A stretch of 64,000 nucleotides of DNA from JAJNPS01 sp031378845 (GCA_031378845.1 JANNES010000018.1:190719-254718); one strand, 5' to 3'. Counted from the first letter of the stretch, positions 19,367 through 28,522 are shown. Numbers and translations are program-made. Notes: generated from the letters alone by a model not told the origin.

Positions 19367-19473
19367 CTTTCACCTCCTGGGCGCATCAATATTTCTCGGT
19401 GCAAACGGTCAGTCCCGCGCCGACGGCAACTACCCAAAAAGCCACGCGACGGCGCGTTTGGGCGAAGCCAAGC

Positions 19474-20517
19474 TCACGCTTCGACACGCCAATGCACCAC
19501 AAAGCCCGGGTCAAAGACAGTGACATTGCCCGCCTCGGTCAAGATCTTGTCCGGGAAAACATGTGCCGCATCGTGCTTGACCAGCCGCATGCGTTCGGTG
19601 CTGGGGGCAAGACCATAAAAGGCCGCGCCGTTGCGAGACGTAAACGCCTCAAGCTGCGGCAGTGCGTCCATCTCTTCAAAGACATGCGCCAAGATTGCCA
19701 TGGTATTGGTCGCGGTAAAGCAGCCCGCACAGCCGCAGGCCTGTTCTTTCAAGGCATCCACATGCGGCGCGGAATCGGTGCCGAGGAAAAAACACGATGC
19801 CCCGCTGGTGGCCGCCGCCCGCAATGCCAGACGGTGCTTTTCGCGCTTGGCCACCGGCAAGCAATAATAGTGCGGCCTGATCCCGCCTGCCAGGATGTGG
19901 TTGCGGTTGATCACCAGGTGATGCGTGGTGATCGTCGCCGCTAGGTCGGCCCCGCCGGATTTCGCATAGGCGACGCCTTCCTCGGTCGTCACATGCTCCA
20001 TCACCACGCGCAGGCCGGGGATGCGCCGCCGCAGCGGGTCCAGCACGGTGTCGATAAAGACGGCCTCACGGTCAAAAATATCGACGGCAGGATCTGTGAC
20101 CTCACCATGCACGCAAAGCGGCAAACCGATCTCGGCCATCCGTTCCAACACCGGCAGGACTCGCGCGATGTCGGTGACACCTGAGGCAGAGTTTGTCGTG
20201 GCCCCTGCCGGGTAAAGCTTGACCGCGGTTACGATGCCGGAGGCCGCGGCAGCAGCAACTTCTGCAGCATCGGTGCTGTCGGTCAGATACAGCGTCATCA
20301 TCGGCGTGAACGATGCACCTGACGGCAGCGCGGCCAAGATACGATCCCGATAGGCTCTGGCGTCCGCCAGCGTGATGACAGGTGGCACGAGGTTCGGCAT
20401 CACCAGCGCACGGCCAAAGTGGCGCGCGGATTCTGGTAAAACGCCGCGCAGCATTGCCCCGTCGCGCAGATGCAGGTGCCAGTCGTCCGGGCGCACAAGG
20501 TCGATTGATCGGATCAT
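19474..20517 (-). CDS. pyrC: Dihydroorotase
   Basis: PyrC cyclises carbamoyl aspartate to dihydroorotate. The 347-residue enzyme is the class II (E. coli type) form. It has the zinc-binding DWHLHLRDG (His14, His16), the carboxylated lysine in VKLYPAGATTNS (Lys100), the GEVTDPAVDIFDRE segment and FFLGTDSAPH. pyrE follows 107 nt downstream on the same strand. Confidence 0.95.
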   Translation of the reverse strand: MIRSIDLVRPDDWHLHLRDGAMLRGVLPESARHFGRALVMPNLVPPVITLADARAYRDRILAALPSGASFTPMMTLYLTDSTDAAEVAAAAASGIVTAVKLYPAGATTNSASGVTDIARVLPVLERMAEIGLPLCVHGEVTDPAVDIFDREAVFIDTVLDPLRRRIPGLRVVMEHVTTEEGVAYAKSGGADLAATITTHHLVINRNHILAGGIRPHYYCLPVAKREKHRLALRAAATSGASCFFLGTDSAPHVDALKEQACGCAGCFTATNTMAILAHVFEEMDALPQLEAFTSRNGAAFYGLAPSTERMRLVKHDAAHVFPDKILTEAGNVTVFDPGFVVHWRVEA

Positions 20518-20605
20518 GCCTCGCGCCCTAGCGCATCAATGTGCCGATTTCCAGCCCGAAAGCTGGACCCCGTCCCAGACAGGTGGTCCGGCTTTTCGAA
20601 CCGGC

Positions 20606-21553
20606 TCAGATCTTGGGGCGCGTGTCGGTGTTGGCAGGAGCAGCAGACAACAGCGACTCGCCCGAGCCTTTGCGACGCAGCACGGCATATCGATCAAGAC
20701 AAGCGGCCCTGACGACCAGTCCGGCCTCGGCATTCTGGTCACGCAAGGACTGAAGATAGGGACCATGGCCGCGCCGCGCCGTGCGCCAGAGCCGGGCAAA
20801 CTCCGGCGCGTCCAGATTGCCAGCGACCGCCGCGTCAATCAGGGGCTCCATCAAACCGGCAGCGTCAACGATGTGGCAGGTATCTGCCCCGGTTCGCCGC
20901 ATCTGCAACAGCGTGACATGTGGGCGTGCAAAAAGCATGGCATGCATGGCGTCCGGTGCGTGCGAGGGATCATAGATCACAAAGACCCGGCCCGCACCTT
21001 CGGTCATGTCAGGGGCGTAGCCGTAGCGGTCGGTAAAGTTGAGCCTGCGCGCCTCGGGGTTGCGTGTATCCCAACTTGCGCGTTCGCTATCCATCGTTGC
21101 GCGCGGCGCGACCAGCACGACCGACGCCCCCGGTGCGGTCACCGAAAACGCCGCCGCGGCATATCCCGCCAGATCCGCCCCGTAGAAGACGACATGATCG
21201 AAGTCCTCAAGAAAGGCGTCATCGACGAGCCGGTCGAAATATCCGTATACCCTGCGGTCGCGGTACCAGGTCGGCCCCTCCGCGATGATGCACAGATGCG
21301 ACCAGCGCCGTGCAACGGCTATTTTGTGGCCCTGCGGCAGGTTCCCCGGCCGGGCGCGGATATCGGCCGCAGACTCAAATGTCACCAGCAGATTTGGACC
21401 GTCATCAAGGAAAAAAGCCCAGTGTCGATCCCCCAGAGTTTCAAGATACCCCTCCTCTTCGGAGCTGGCTTCCATCGCCTGCAGCCAGCTGGCCGAGGCT
21501 TGCGCCGCCGGGGGTGGCGCGAGGGTGTCGGTATCATTATCTGCCGGCGGCAT
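20606..21553 (-). CDS. Alpha/beta-hydrolase-like protein with degenerate nucleophile elbow
   Basis: I do not recognise a characterised function. The 315-residue protein has a Pro/Ala-rich N-terminus, then a domain with the order LLVTF - WSHLCI - TWYRDR - FDHVVFYGADLAGYAA (around 120-133) - VVLVAP. This parallels the gene at 62941-63732, where the equivalent elbow is a canonical G-F-S-M-G. Here Ser is replaced by Asp in GADLAG, so ordinary serine-hydrolase chemistry is unlikely. Related proteins are sometimes labelled phosphoadenosine phosphosulfate reductase in Rhodobacterales; nothing here supports that. It follows the glycosyltransferase gene on the same strand, so both may act in surface polysaccharide synthesis (inference). 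Confidence 0.6.
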   Translation of the reverse strand: MPPADNDTDTLAPPPAAQASASWLQAMEASSEEEGYLETLGDRHWAFFLDDGPNLLVTFESAADIRARPGNLPQGHKIAVARRWSHLCIIAEGPTWYRDRRVYGYFDRLVDDAFLEDFDHVVFYGADLAGYAAAAFSVTAPGASVVLVAPRATMDSERASWDTRNPEARRLNFTDRYGYAPDMTEGAGRVFVIYDPSHAPDAMHAMLFARPHVTLLQMRRTGADTCHIVDAAGLMEPLIDAAVAGNLDAPEFARLWRTARRGHGPYLQSLRDQNAEAGLVVRAACLDRYAVLRRKGSGESLLSAAPANTDTRPKI

Positions 21554-21669
21554 TTGGGTTGGGGTACTGCCTGTTGTGGTCCGCGCCTCGTCAACACTGT
21601 CTCATCTGTGCGACAGCAATGGCAAGGGCTCCACTCCAAGCGATTAGGTAACATTCCCTTGCAATTGTT

Positions 21670-22716
21670 TCATGCGCGCCAGTTTGCCGAAGCTGGATCG
21701 CCCTGCGGTTGCCATATTGTGCGTGCCTCAACCTCGGACAGTACCCGCGATGGCGGCGTCAACCGAAGACGCCCAAACAGCGCCCGCCAAGCCTCGTCGC
21801 CCATCAGGGCTCGAAATCGCGCACGACGCCATGCAACGGCCGCCGTATGCAGGTCAGCGAGCACGCGATCACCTGCCATTTCCGCCCTTAGCGGGGCGGA
21901 GTCGAGGGCAAGGATGGAGCGATCCTCGATGTCACAAAAGTTTCGTTCGACCCAATAGCCCATGTCCAATGGCGAGCCTTCGCGATTGGCGCGTCCGCGG
22001 GCGCATTTCACAAGAAAGTCCTCCATTGATCCCAGCGCATAATGGTTCAACTGCACCAGTTGGTGCGAGTCGACGCCCAGAGGAGAAAACACCCTTGCGT
22101 CGTGGTAGAGGTCGGGAAGCCTGCGGCCCGATCCATCGAACCACGCCTGTGCACCGATCCGGTCAGGTCTTGGGTTACGCGGGCGGTGCACGCCCAGCCG
22201 CGCATAGCTGCCATCATTGCGAAACAGCGTCTTGAAATGCTGGGCGCGCCATGGCCAGTACAGCTTCGAGGGTGCGGCGAGGGTAAAGACTTCGGGCGCG
22301 GGGCGGTCCGTGTATCCGACGACACCGGCATTGCCGAACATCTTCCACGTCAGCGCAATCGCCGTGGCACCCGGCAAGGTCTCCCAAAGGTCTGCCAGCG
22401 TGCGCGCCCCGACATGGATATTCACATACTCGTCGATATCGAGCACGAGCACCCATTCGGCGCGGGCCACCGCCTGATGCTGGTCCGCAAGCCGAAGCGC
22501 GGACCATTGCGGACCCTTGTCGCCATAATCTTCGTTACGTACATGCGTCAGAAGACCCATTGCCTGCAGGCGGTCCAGAATATGGTCGGTGCCGTCGTCG
22601 CAATCATTCGAAAAGACCAGAAAGTCGGCAAAGCCCACTGCACGGTGATGGGCCAGCCAGTCCAGAACAAACGCACCCTCGTTACGCATGCATGCGACCG
22701 CCAGCGCATTCGTCAT
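21670..22716 (-). CDS. Glycosyltransferase family 2 protein
   Basis: The 348-residue protein is a GT-A fold glycosyltransferase of the family-2-like type often seen in marine alphaproteobacteria. It begins with ALAVACMRNEGAFVLDWLAHHRAVGFADFLVFSNDCDDGT, which is the donor-binding start. Its DxD-type metal site is DIDEY (93-97). There are no membrane segments, so it acts in the cytoplasm. Donor and acceptor are unknown. The only neighbour on the same strand close by is the hydrolase-like gene 116 nt downstream. Confidence 0.85.
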   Translation of the reverse strand: MTNALAVACMRNEGAFVLDWLAHHRAVGFADFLVFSNDCDDGTDHILDRLQAMGLLTHVRNEDYGDKGPQWSALRLADQHQAVARAEWVLVLDIDEYVNIHVGARTLADLWETLPGATAIALTWKMFGNAGVVGYTDRPAPEVFTLAAPSKLYWPWRAQHFKTLFRNDGSYARLGVHRPRNPRPDRIGAQAWFDGSGRRLPDLYHDARVFSPLGVDSHQLVQLNHYALGSMEDFLVKCARGRANREGSPLDMGYWVERNFCDIEDRSILALDSAPLRAEMAGDRVLADLHTAAVAWRRARFRALMGDEAWRALFGRLRLTPPSRVLSEVEARTIWQPQGDPASANWRA

Positions 22717-22812
22717 GCCAACCAGACCTGTGTGATGCCGACCATCTGCCTACCCATGCGCGCCTTGTGACGCACACGCATACTGCCCGCTGCCGTGATC
22801 AGGCGGCAAGGG

Positions 22813-24033
22813 TCAAAAGAACGCCTGCAACCCGGTGATCGCCCGACCAAGGATCAGCGCATGGACATCGTGCGTCCCCTCATAGGTATTGACGGTTTCC
22901 AGGTTGACCATGTGTCGCATGACCTGAAAATCCTCGGATATCCCGTTGCCGCCATGCATGTCGCGCGCCATCCGGGCCGCGTCCAGCGCCTTGCCACAAT
23001 TGTTGCGCTTGATGATGGAAATCATCTCGGGCGCTGCATTGGCCTCATCCATGAGACGCCCGACCCGCAATGACGCCTGCAATCCCAGCGAAATCTCCGT
23101 CATCATGTTGGCAAGCTTTAGCTGGAACAATTGCGTCTGTGCCAGAGGTCGCCCGAACTGCTTGCGGTCCAGCCCATATTGCCGTGCGGCATGCAAACAA
23201 AATTCGGCAGCGCCCATCACGCCCCAGGAAATGCCATAGCGCGCGCGGTTCAGGCAGCCAAACGGCCCTTTCAGCCCCTCCACATGCGGCAACAGGGCGT
23301 CTTCGCCCACATGCACATCCCGCATCACGATTTCGCCGGTGACCGATGCCCGCAAACTGAGCTTGCCGCCAACCTTGGGGGCAGTCAGGCCCTTGGTGCC
23401 GCGGTCCAGCACGAAACCCTTGATCTTGCCGCCATGCGCGTCGGATTTTGCCCAGACGATGAACACGTCGGCAATCGGCGCGTTGGAGATCCACATCTTG
23501 GCGCCATTCAGCACATAGCCGTCAGCGGTCTTTTTCGCGGTGGTCTTCATGCCCGAAGGGTCGGATCCGGCATCTGGCTCTGTCAGCCCGAAGCAGCCGA
23601 TCCATTCGCCGCTGGCCAGCTTGGGCAGATATTTGCGGCGCTGGTCTTCGGTGCCATAGGCAAAGATCGGGTACATCACCAGACTGGATTGGACCGACAT
23701 CATGGACCGATAGCCGCTGTCCACGCGCTCGACTTCTCGCGCGATCAGACCGTAGGCGACGTAAGAGGCGCCCAGTCCGCCATATTCCTCGGGCACTGTC
23801 ACACCGAGCAATCCCATTTCGCCCATCTCGCGGAAAATCGCAGGGTCAGTGGTCTCATCGCGGTACGCCTTGATGATCCGCGGCTGCAGCTTTTCTGCGG
23901 CATAGGCGCGCGCGCCGTCACGCAGCATGCGTTCTTCTTCGGTCAGTTGATCGTCAAGGCGGAACGGGTCTTGCCAGTCGAACCGCCCGAGATCCGGCGC
24001 GTCCTTGGACTTGATTGCGGGCATTTGGTTCAT
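22813..24033 (-). CDS. gcdH: Glutaryl-CoA dehydrogenase
   Basis: This FAD enzyme oxidises and decarboxylates glutaryl-CoA to crotonyl-CoA in lysine, tryptophan and aromatic degradation. The 406-residue product is an acyl-CoA dehydrogenase with GLTEPDAGSDPSGMKT, WISNAPIADVFIVWAK and the C-terminal NTYEGTHDVHALILGRAITG, whose Glu is the catalytic base and whose wording is typical of GcdH. The start at MNQMPAIK (24033) is chosen because the upstream in-frame extension does not look coding. The divergent LysR gene is the likely regulator. Confidence 0.93.
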   Translation of the reverse strand: MNQMPAIKSKDAPDLGRFDWQDPFRLDDQLTEEERMLRDGARAYAAEKLQPRIIKAYRDETTDPAIFREMGEMGLLGVTVPEEYGGLGASYVAYGLIAREVERVDSGYRSMMSVQSSLVMYPIFAYGTEDQRRKYLPKLASGEWIGCFGLTEPDAGSDPSGMKTTAKKTADGYVLNGAKMWISNAPIADVFIVWAKSDAHGGKIKGFVLDRGTKGLTAPKVGGKLSLRASVTGEIVMRDVHVGEDALLPHVEGLKGPFGCLNRARYGISWGVMGAAEFCLHAARQYGLDRKQFGRPLAQTQLFQLKLANMMTEISLGLQASLRVGRLMDEANAAPEMISIIKRNNCGKALDAARMARDMHGGNGISEDFQVMRHMVNLETVNTYEGTHDVHALILGRAITGLQAFF

Positions 24034-24125
24034 CGCGGGCCTCATACATGTGATCATCGAGCATTGCACGAAAGTGCGAGATGCGCTATCGAAACGGCCT
24101 CGCAGGGTCATGAGGAAAACGCATA
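24034..24125. promoter_or_regulatory. Divergent gcdH / LysR control region
   Basis: The 92-nt gap between divergent starts contains a small symmetric element, GCAC-GAAA-GTGC (24066-24077). It is a plausible but weak LysR-type target. GAGG at 24112-24115 is the ribosome binding site for the LysR gene. Confidence 0.35.
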
Positions 24126-25019
24126 GTGTTGCCGCGCCGATATCTGCCCTCCTTACCCTCGCTTCTGGCATTGGAGGCGGTTGATCGCCTCGGTTCGGCC
24201 TCGGCAGCCGCTGCTGAACTTGCCTTGACACAAGGGGCTGTCAGCCGACAGCTGCAGGTGCTTGAGGCGCAGCTGGGAATGCCCCTTTTGCGGCGCGAAC
24301 GTCAGAGGCTGGCGCTGACCCCGGCTGCAAGAGACTATGTACAAGACGTGCGCAAGGCATTGACCATGTTGGCATCCGGCGCGCTGACGTTGCGTGCAAA
24401 CCCGACGGGAGGCAGCCTCAACCTTGCGATTTTACCTGCGTTCGGGATGCATTGGCTGGCCCCGCGTCTGCCCCGCTTTGTTCGCGCCCACCCCGAGGTC
24501 ACGCTGAACCTGTCCACGCAACTGCGACCTTTTGATTTTGCGACGCATCCATTCGATGCAGCGATCCACTACGGACGGCACGACTGGCCCGGAACCTCTT
24601 TCTTGAAACTCATGGATGAGGATGTGATGGCGGTGGCGTCGCCACAGATCGTGCCCATTCCTCTGGGCAGTGCCGCCGCTGTCTTGCGCCATCCCCTGCT
24701 GCAGTTGGACAGCCGTACGGGCGACTGGGGCCGCTGGCTTGCGCATCATGGCATCGCCGGTCAGCGCCCGCCGGGGATGCTGTTTGACCAGTTCGCCACG
24801 ATGACCCAAGGCGCGGTGCATGGGCTGGGGCTTGCCATCCTGCCGATGTTCCTGATTGAGCGTGAGCTGGGTGAGGGGCGTCTGGTTCCGGTCTTTGGCG
24901 GTGCCATTCGCAGCGAGGCCAGCTATTCGCTGGTCTGGCCAAAGGATCGCCCGGAACGCGGCCCGTTGTCGTCGTTTTGCAACTGGATCGCGTCAGAAGT
25001 CGGGTCTGCGGGAACCTGA
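24126..25019 (+). CDS. LysR-family transcriptional regulator (GcvA/GcdR-like)
   Basis: The 297-residue protein has an N-terminal winged helix-turn-helix (LLALEAVDRLGSASAAAAELALTQGAVSRQLQVLEAQLGMPLLRRE, about 13-58). A periplasmic-binding-like effector domain follows, with the GcvA-subfamily block FDAAIHYGRHDWPG and a C-terminal FCNWI. The start is GTG, 10 nt after GAGG. Divergence from gcdH, as seen for GcdR-type regulators in other proteobacteria, suggests control of glutarate/lysine catabolism, with a coenzyme A ester or glutarate as possible inducer (inference). Confidence 0.85.
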   Translation: MLPRRYLPSLPSLLALEAVDRLGSASAAAAELALTQGAVSRQLQVLEAQLGMPLLRRERQRLALTPAARDYVQDVRKALTMLASGALTLRANPTGGSLNLAILPAFGMHWLAPRLPRFVRAHPEVTLNLSTQLRPFDFATHPFDAAIHYGRHDWPGTSFLKLMDEDVMAVASPQIVPIPLGSAAAVLRHPLLQLDSRTGDWGRWLAHHGIAGQRPPGMLFDQFATMTQGAVHGLGLAILPMFLIERELGEGRLVPVFGGAIRSEASYSLVWPKDRPERGPLSSFCNWIASEVGSAGT

Positions 25020-25172
25020 TCGCCCTTTGACGCGTTTTGGCCTATGTCGGCCTATATCAATGCGCTGATATCGCATAGCGGCGCTAACGCTGTGCATCCT
25101 GTGACCATCATCAGATCTGCCCAGCTTGGTGCAGCAGGCGGCCAAAGTGCCGCGTGACTTGAAAGGACGACA

Positions 25173-27362
25173 ATGAAACGTTTGCTCTCAACCTCGACGG
25201 CTCTTTCGCTGGCATTGGCCCCGGTGCAACCCTGGCCCCTGTTCGCGCAGACCATGATCGAAGATGGATCAGTGGTTGCCGAAGACGGCACTGTTCTGTG
25301 CACGCCCACGGCAGATTTGGCATGCGATCTGGATGCGATCATGGCCGCAATCGCCGCCGAAGCCGAAGCCAAGGCGGCCAACGATGCGGCGGCAGCCGAA
25401 GCTGCGGCTGCAGCAGAGGCACAAGCCGCAGCAGACGCTGCCGCCCAGGCCGAGGCCGAAGCTGCTGCCCAAAAAGCCATCGATGATGCCGCCGCAGCCG
25501 AAGCTGCCGCCGCTGCGCAAGCCGAGGCTGAAGCGGCGGCGCAACAAGCCATTGACGCTGCTGCCCAAGCCGAGGCGGAGGCCGCAGCCCAGAAGGCTGC
25601 TGATGAGGCCGCAACCGCCGCGGCTGCCGCACAAGCGGATGCTGACGCTGCCGCCCAGAAGGCTGCCGATGAGGCCGCCGCTGCCGAGGCTGCCGTCCAA
25701 GCGGATGCTGATGCTGCGGCCCAGAAGGCTGCCGATGATGCCGCCGCCGCCGAGGCGGCCGTGCAAGCGGATGCTGACGCTGCGGCGCAAAAGGCTGCCG
25801 ATGAGGCCGCGACTGCTGAGGCCGCTGCTGCTGCGGCAGAGGATGACGCCGCTGCCGCGCAAGCTGCTGCTGACGCTGCCGCGGCACAAGCTGCCGCAGA
25901 TGCCGTGGCCACTGACGTGACCGCAGAACAAGAGGCCGCCGCCCTGAAGGCCGCCGAGGACGCTGCGGCCGCGCAAGCCGCCGCCGAGGCGGAGGCAGCC
26001 GCTGCCGCTGTTGCAGCCGAAGATGCGGCGAAAGCTGCCGAAGAAGCCGCAGCCAGTGGTACGGCAGAAGAAGCCGCTGCCGCCGAAGACCTCGCGCGCG
26101 CCGCCCAAGGTGACGCGGTCGAGGCTGCCGCAAAAGCTGCCGAAGAAGCTGCCGTTGTGCAGACCCTTGTTGCCGAAACCGTGCCCGTTGATCCCGTCGA
26201 CGTTCCGGTTGCCGAAGCCGAAGCGGTCGATGCGCTGACCACGCTTTTGCAAGCCCCCACAGACGAGGCCGGGGCACTCGACGCGGTCCCGGTGATCGCG
26301 GCTGCAGAGGCGTTTTCAGATCCTGCCGCGACCCTCGACCCCGCAGCGACACCTGATGCGTCCGCCGTAGAAGTGTTGAGCACGGTCATCGAGGCAAAGG
26401 ACACCCGCTCGTCGGTCGAGGAGTTCGCCGCCGCACCCGTTCAGCTGCAATCGGGCAAGAAAAGCGGTCTGTCCGATCTTGAAAAGGTCGGGTTGATCGC
26501 GCTTGGTGCACTGGTCGTGGGCGCAATCTTGAAAGATGGGCGCGAGGTTGTGTCGAACTCGGGCGACCGCGTCGTCGTGCGCAATCCAGATGGTGGATAT
26601 CAGGTCTACAAGGACGACGACACGCTTTTGCGTCGTCCCGGATCCACGGTGCGGACCGAAACCTATCGCGACGGGTCAACCCGCACGATTGTCGAACGCG
26701 ACAATGGCACCCAAGTGGTGACGATCCGCGATGCCTCGGGCCGGGTGATCCGCCGCGCAAGTTATGACCGTCGCGGCAACGAGATCATGCTTATCGATGA
26801 TTTCGTCCGCGAAGAGCGCGTCATTGTCAGCGAGTTGCCCCGGCCGCGCCGCGACCCGATCACAATCTCGTCGCGCGATGAGAACGCAGCCCTCAAGGCC
26901 GCCCTTGCTGCCGAGGAAGCGGCCCGGATCGGGCGCACCTTCTCGCTTCGCCAGATCCGCGACATCCCGCAAGTGCGGGCCTTGGCGGCCACGATCGATG
27001 CCGAGCGGATCACGTTTGACAGCGGGTCATCCGTGATCCGCGCAACCGAGGCGCGCAAGCTGGCCGATCTTGGCCGGACCATGGGCGACCTTCTGGACGA
27101 CAACGCGGCGGAGATCTTCTTGATCGAAGGCCATACCGATGCTGTCGGGTCGGCCGCCTCGAACTTGTCCCTGTCGGACCGGCGCGCGGAATCGGTGGCT
27201 TTGGCGCTGACGGAATATTTCGATATTCCGCCAGAGAATATGGTTGTGCAAGGTTATGGTGAAGGTGAGTTGCTGATTGATACCCAAGCAAACGAACGGC
27301 TGAACCGGCGTGTCGGTGTCCGCCTGATCACGCCATTGATGCGCACCGCCTCGCTGCGCTGA
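25173..27362 (+). CDS. OmpA-family outer membrane protein with alanine-rich helical region
   Basis: The 729-residue protein starts with a signal peptide (cleavage probably after LFA, about residue 25). A long Ala/Glu/Gln/Asp/Lys-rich region spans about 58-330. It includes three near-identical 22-residue units beginning QADADAAAQKA (residues 154, 176, 198), which is two 11-residue hendecads each, typical of extended helices or coiled coils. A short hydrophobic segment (VGLIALGALVVGAIL, about 440-455) precedes a beta-rich stretch with REVVSNSGDRVVVRNPDGGYQ-like repeats. The C-terminal OmpA domain (about 610-720) has the peptidoglycan-binding pattern EGHTDAVGSAASNLSLSDRRA. It probably tethers the outer membrane to peptidoglycan. 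A strong terminator follows. Confidence 0.88.
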   Translation: MKRLLSTSTALSLALAPVQPWPLFAQTMIEDGSVVAEDGTVLCTPTADLACDLDAIMAAIAAEAEAKAANDAAAAEAAAAAEAQAAADAAAQAEAEAAAQKAIDDAAAAEAAAAAQAEAEAAAQQAIDAAAQAEAEAAAQKAADEAATAAAAAQADADAAAQKAADEAAAAEAAVQADADAAAQKAADDAAAAEAAVQADADAAAQKAADEAATAEAAAAAAEDDAAAAQAAADAAAAQAAADAVATDVTAEQEAAALKAAEDAAAAQAAAEAEAAAAAVAAEDAAKAAEEAAASGTAEEAAAAEDLARAAQGDAVEAAAKAAEEAAVVQTLVAETVPVDPVDVPVAEAEAVDALTTLLQAPTDEAGALDAVPVIAAAEAFSDPAATLDPAATPDASAVEVLSTVIEAKDTRSSVEEFAAAPVQLQSGKKSGLSDLEKVGLIALGALVVGAILKDGREVVSNSGDRVVVRNPDGGYQVYKDDDTLLRRPGSTVRTETYRDGSTRTIVERDNGTQVVTIRDASGRVIRRASYDRRGNEIMLIDDFVREERVIVSELPRPRRDPITISSRDENAALKAALAAEEAARIGRTFSLRQIRDIPQVRALAATIDAERITFDSGSSVIRATEARKLADLGRTMGDLLDDNAAEIFLIEGHTDAVGSAASNLSLSDRRAESVALALTEYFDIPPENMVVQGYGEGELLIDTQANERLNRRVGVRLITPLMRTASLR

Positions 27363-27381
27363 TCGCCAGAGGCCAAAGACC

Positions 27382-27415
27382 AAGGTCCGGGTGCAGAAAT
27401 GTGCTCGGGCCTTTT
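27382..27415 (+). terminator. Rho-independent terminator after the OmpA-family gene
   Basis: Arms at 27382-27395 and 27400-27413 pair along all 14 positions, with a few G-U pairs, around a GAAA tetraloop. A TTTT run ends at 27415. It lies 20 nt after the stop codon. Confidence 0.85.
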
Positions 27416-27434
27416 GCCATTTACCAAAGCCTAG

Positions 27435-28457
27435 ATGCCACCCCATAATGTCCAGATGCAGCATCCCCCACCCCCCCTCCTGGACCAAGTTATCGACACC
27501 GCCGTTGCGTGGCATCGGGGGAGGCGCGGCGCGGCTTTGGCGACCGTCGTCTCGACGTGGGGCTCGGCACCTCGGCCGGTCGGCAGTCAGATGGCAGTGT
27601 CGGGTCTGGGCGAGATGGCGGGCTCCGTCTCGGGAGGTTGCGTCGAAGGGGCGGTGGTCGTCGAGGCCCTGGCCGCGCTGCAGAGCCGCGTTCCGCGTCT
27701 GGTGCGTTACGGCGTCAGCGACGACAGCGCTTTTGCTGCGGGGCTGGCCTGTGGCGGGTCGATCGAGGTTCTGATCGAGCCGGTCGGGGCAGGGCAGGAC
27801 GCCCTGCCCGAAGGCACCCTGGTGGCGCTGATCTCTGCAAAGGCCGCCGGGCAAGCGGTGGCTCTGGTCACCGATCTTGGTACGTGGCAGCGCCAGCTCT
27901 TGCGCGCCAGCGACGATCCGATGGTGGCCGCGCGCCTTGCACAAGACCTCTCGGGCCGCGAGGCTGATGACCGGTTTGTGGCGGTGCACAATTTGCCGTT
28001 GCGGTTGATCGTGATCGGCGCGGTGCACATCGCACAGGTGTTGTTGCCTATGGCGGGGCTATGCGGTTACGCCGTGACGCTGATCGATCCGCGCACCTCC
28101 TTTGCCGCCGCAGCACGTTTTCCGCAGATGACGGTCGTCGATGGCTGGCCGGATGCAGCGGTCGCGGCCGTGGCTCCGGATGCCCGCACTGCGATCGTGA
28201 CGCTCACGCATGACCCCAAGCTGGACGATCCCGCGCTCTTGGCTGCCCTTGGGTCGCCCGCCTTTTACATCGGCTGTCTTGGGTCCAAGCGAAGCCATGC
28301 GCAACGGCTGGAGCGTTTGCGAAATGCCGGGGTAGGCGAACGCGATCTTGCGCGACTGCACGGGCCTGTCGGACTGCCCATCGGAGCGCAAAGTCCAGCC
28401 GAGATCGCGATCAGCATTCTGGCCCAGCTGACGCAGGTGCTGCGCCGGGGGGCATAA
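27435..28457 (+). CDS. XdhC-family molybdenum cofactor protein
   Basis: XdhC-family proteins bind sulfurated molybdenum cofactor and insert it into xanthine dehydrogenase-type hydroxylases. The 340-residue protein has the XdhC/CoxI N-terminal domain with GSAPRPVGSQMAV and the cofactor-binding GSVSGGCVEG (Cys69). A Rossmann-like XdhC_C domain follows (LIVIGAVHIAQVLLPMA, YIGCLGSKRSHAQRLERL). No molybdo-hydroxylase subunit genes are adjacent, so its client is unknown. The start is uncertain: there is a weak ribosome binding site before 27435 and another ATG seven codons later. Confidence 0.85.
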   Translation: MPPHNVQMQHPPPPLLDQVIDTAVAWHRGRRGAALATVVSTWGSAPRPVGSQMAVSGLGEMAGSVSGGCVEGAVVVEALAALQSRVPRLVRYGVSDDSAFAAGLACGGSIEVLIEPVGAGQDALPEGTLVALISAKAAGQAVALVTDLGTWQRQLLRASDDPMVAARLAQDLSGREADDRFVAVHNLPLRLIVIGAVHIAQVLLPMAGLCGYAVTLIDPRTSFAAAARFPQMTVVDGWPDAAVAAVAPDARTAIVTLTHDPKLDDPALLAALGSPAFYIGCLGSKRSHAQRLERLRNAGVGERDLARLHGPVGLPIGAQSPAEIAISILAQLTQVLRRGA

Positions 28458-28464
28458 ATGCAAA

Positions 28465-28522
28465 GGGCCCCTTCCGGGGCCCGAAACTCTTCGAAGAGTT
28501 TTGCAAATTCGTTCGAACGAAT
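28465..28522. terminator. Three successive palindromes between convergent xdhC and infC
   Basis: GGGCCCC-TTCC-GGGGCCC (28465-28482) is a GC-rich stem-loop. It is followed at once by the perfect palindrome AAACTCTTCGAAGAGTTT (28484-28501) and, 5 nt later, by ATTCGTTCGAACGAAT (28507-28522). The first two make a bidirectional terminator for the convergent genes likely. The third ends 9 nt before the infC stop. Confidence 0.6.

Noticed and set aside
20606..21553. Annotation as phosphoadenosine phosphosulfate reductase
   Set aside because: There is no adenylylsulfate-binding or redox Cys motif of that family, and the true CysH is at 31053-31802.
25632..25829. 66-bp DNA repeats considered as a CRISPR-like or mobile repeat
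   Set aside because: They are in frame, coding and contiguous with no spacers. They are protein repeats.
25052..26404. A long Ala/Ser/Cys-rich open frame antisense to the OmpA-family gene, with further open frames in the same stretch
   Set aside because: All arise from the repetitive GCx codons of the alanine-rich region. The plus-strand frame alone has a signal peptide, OmpA domain and terminator.
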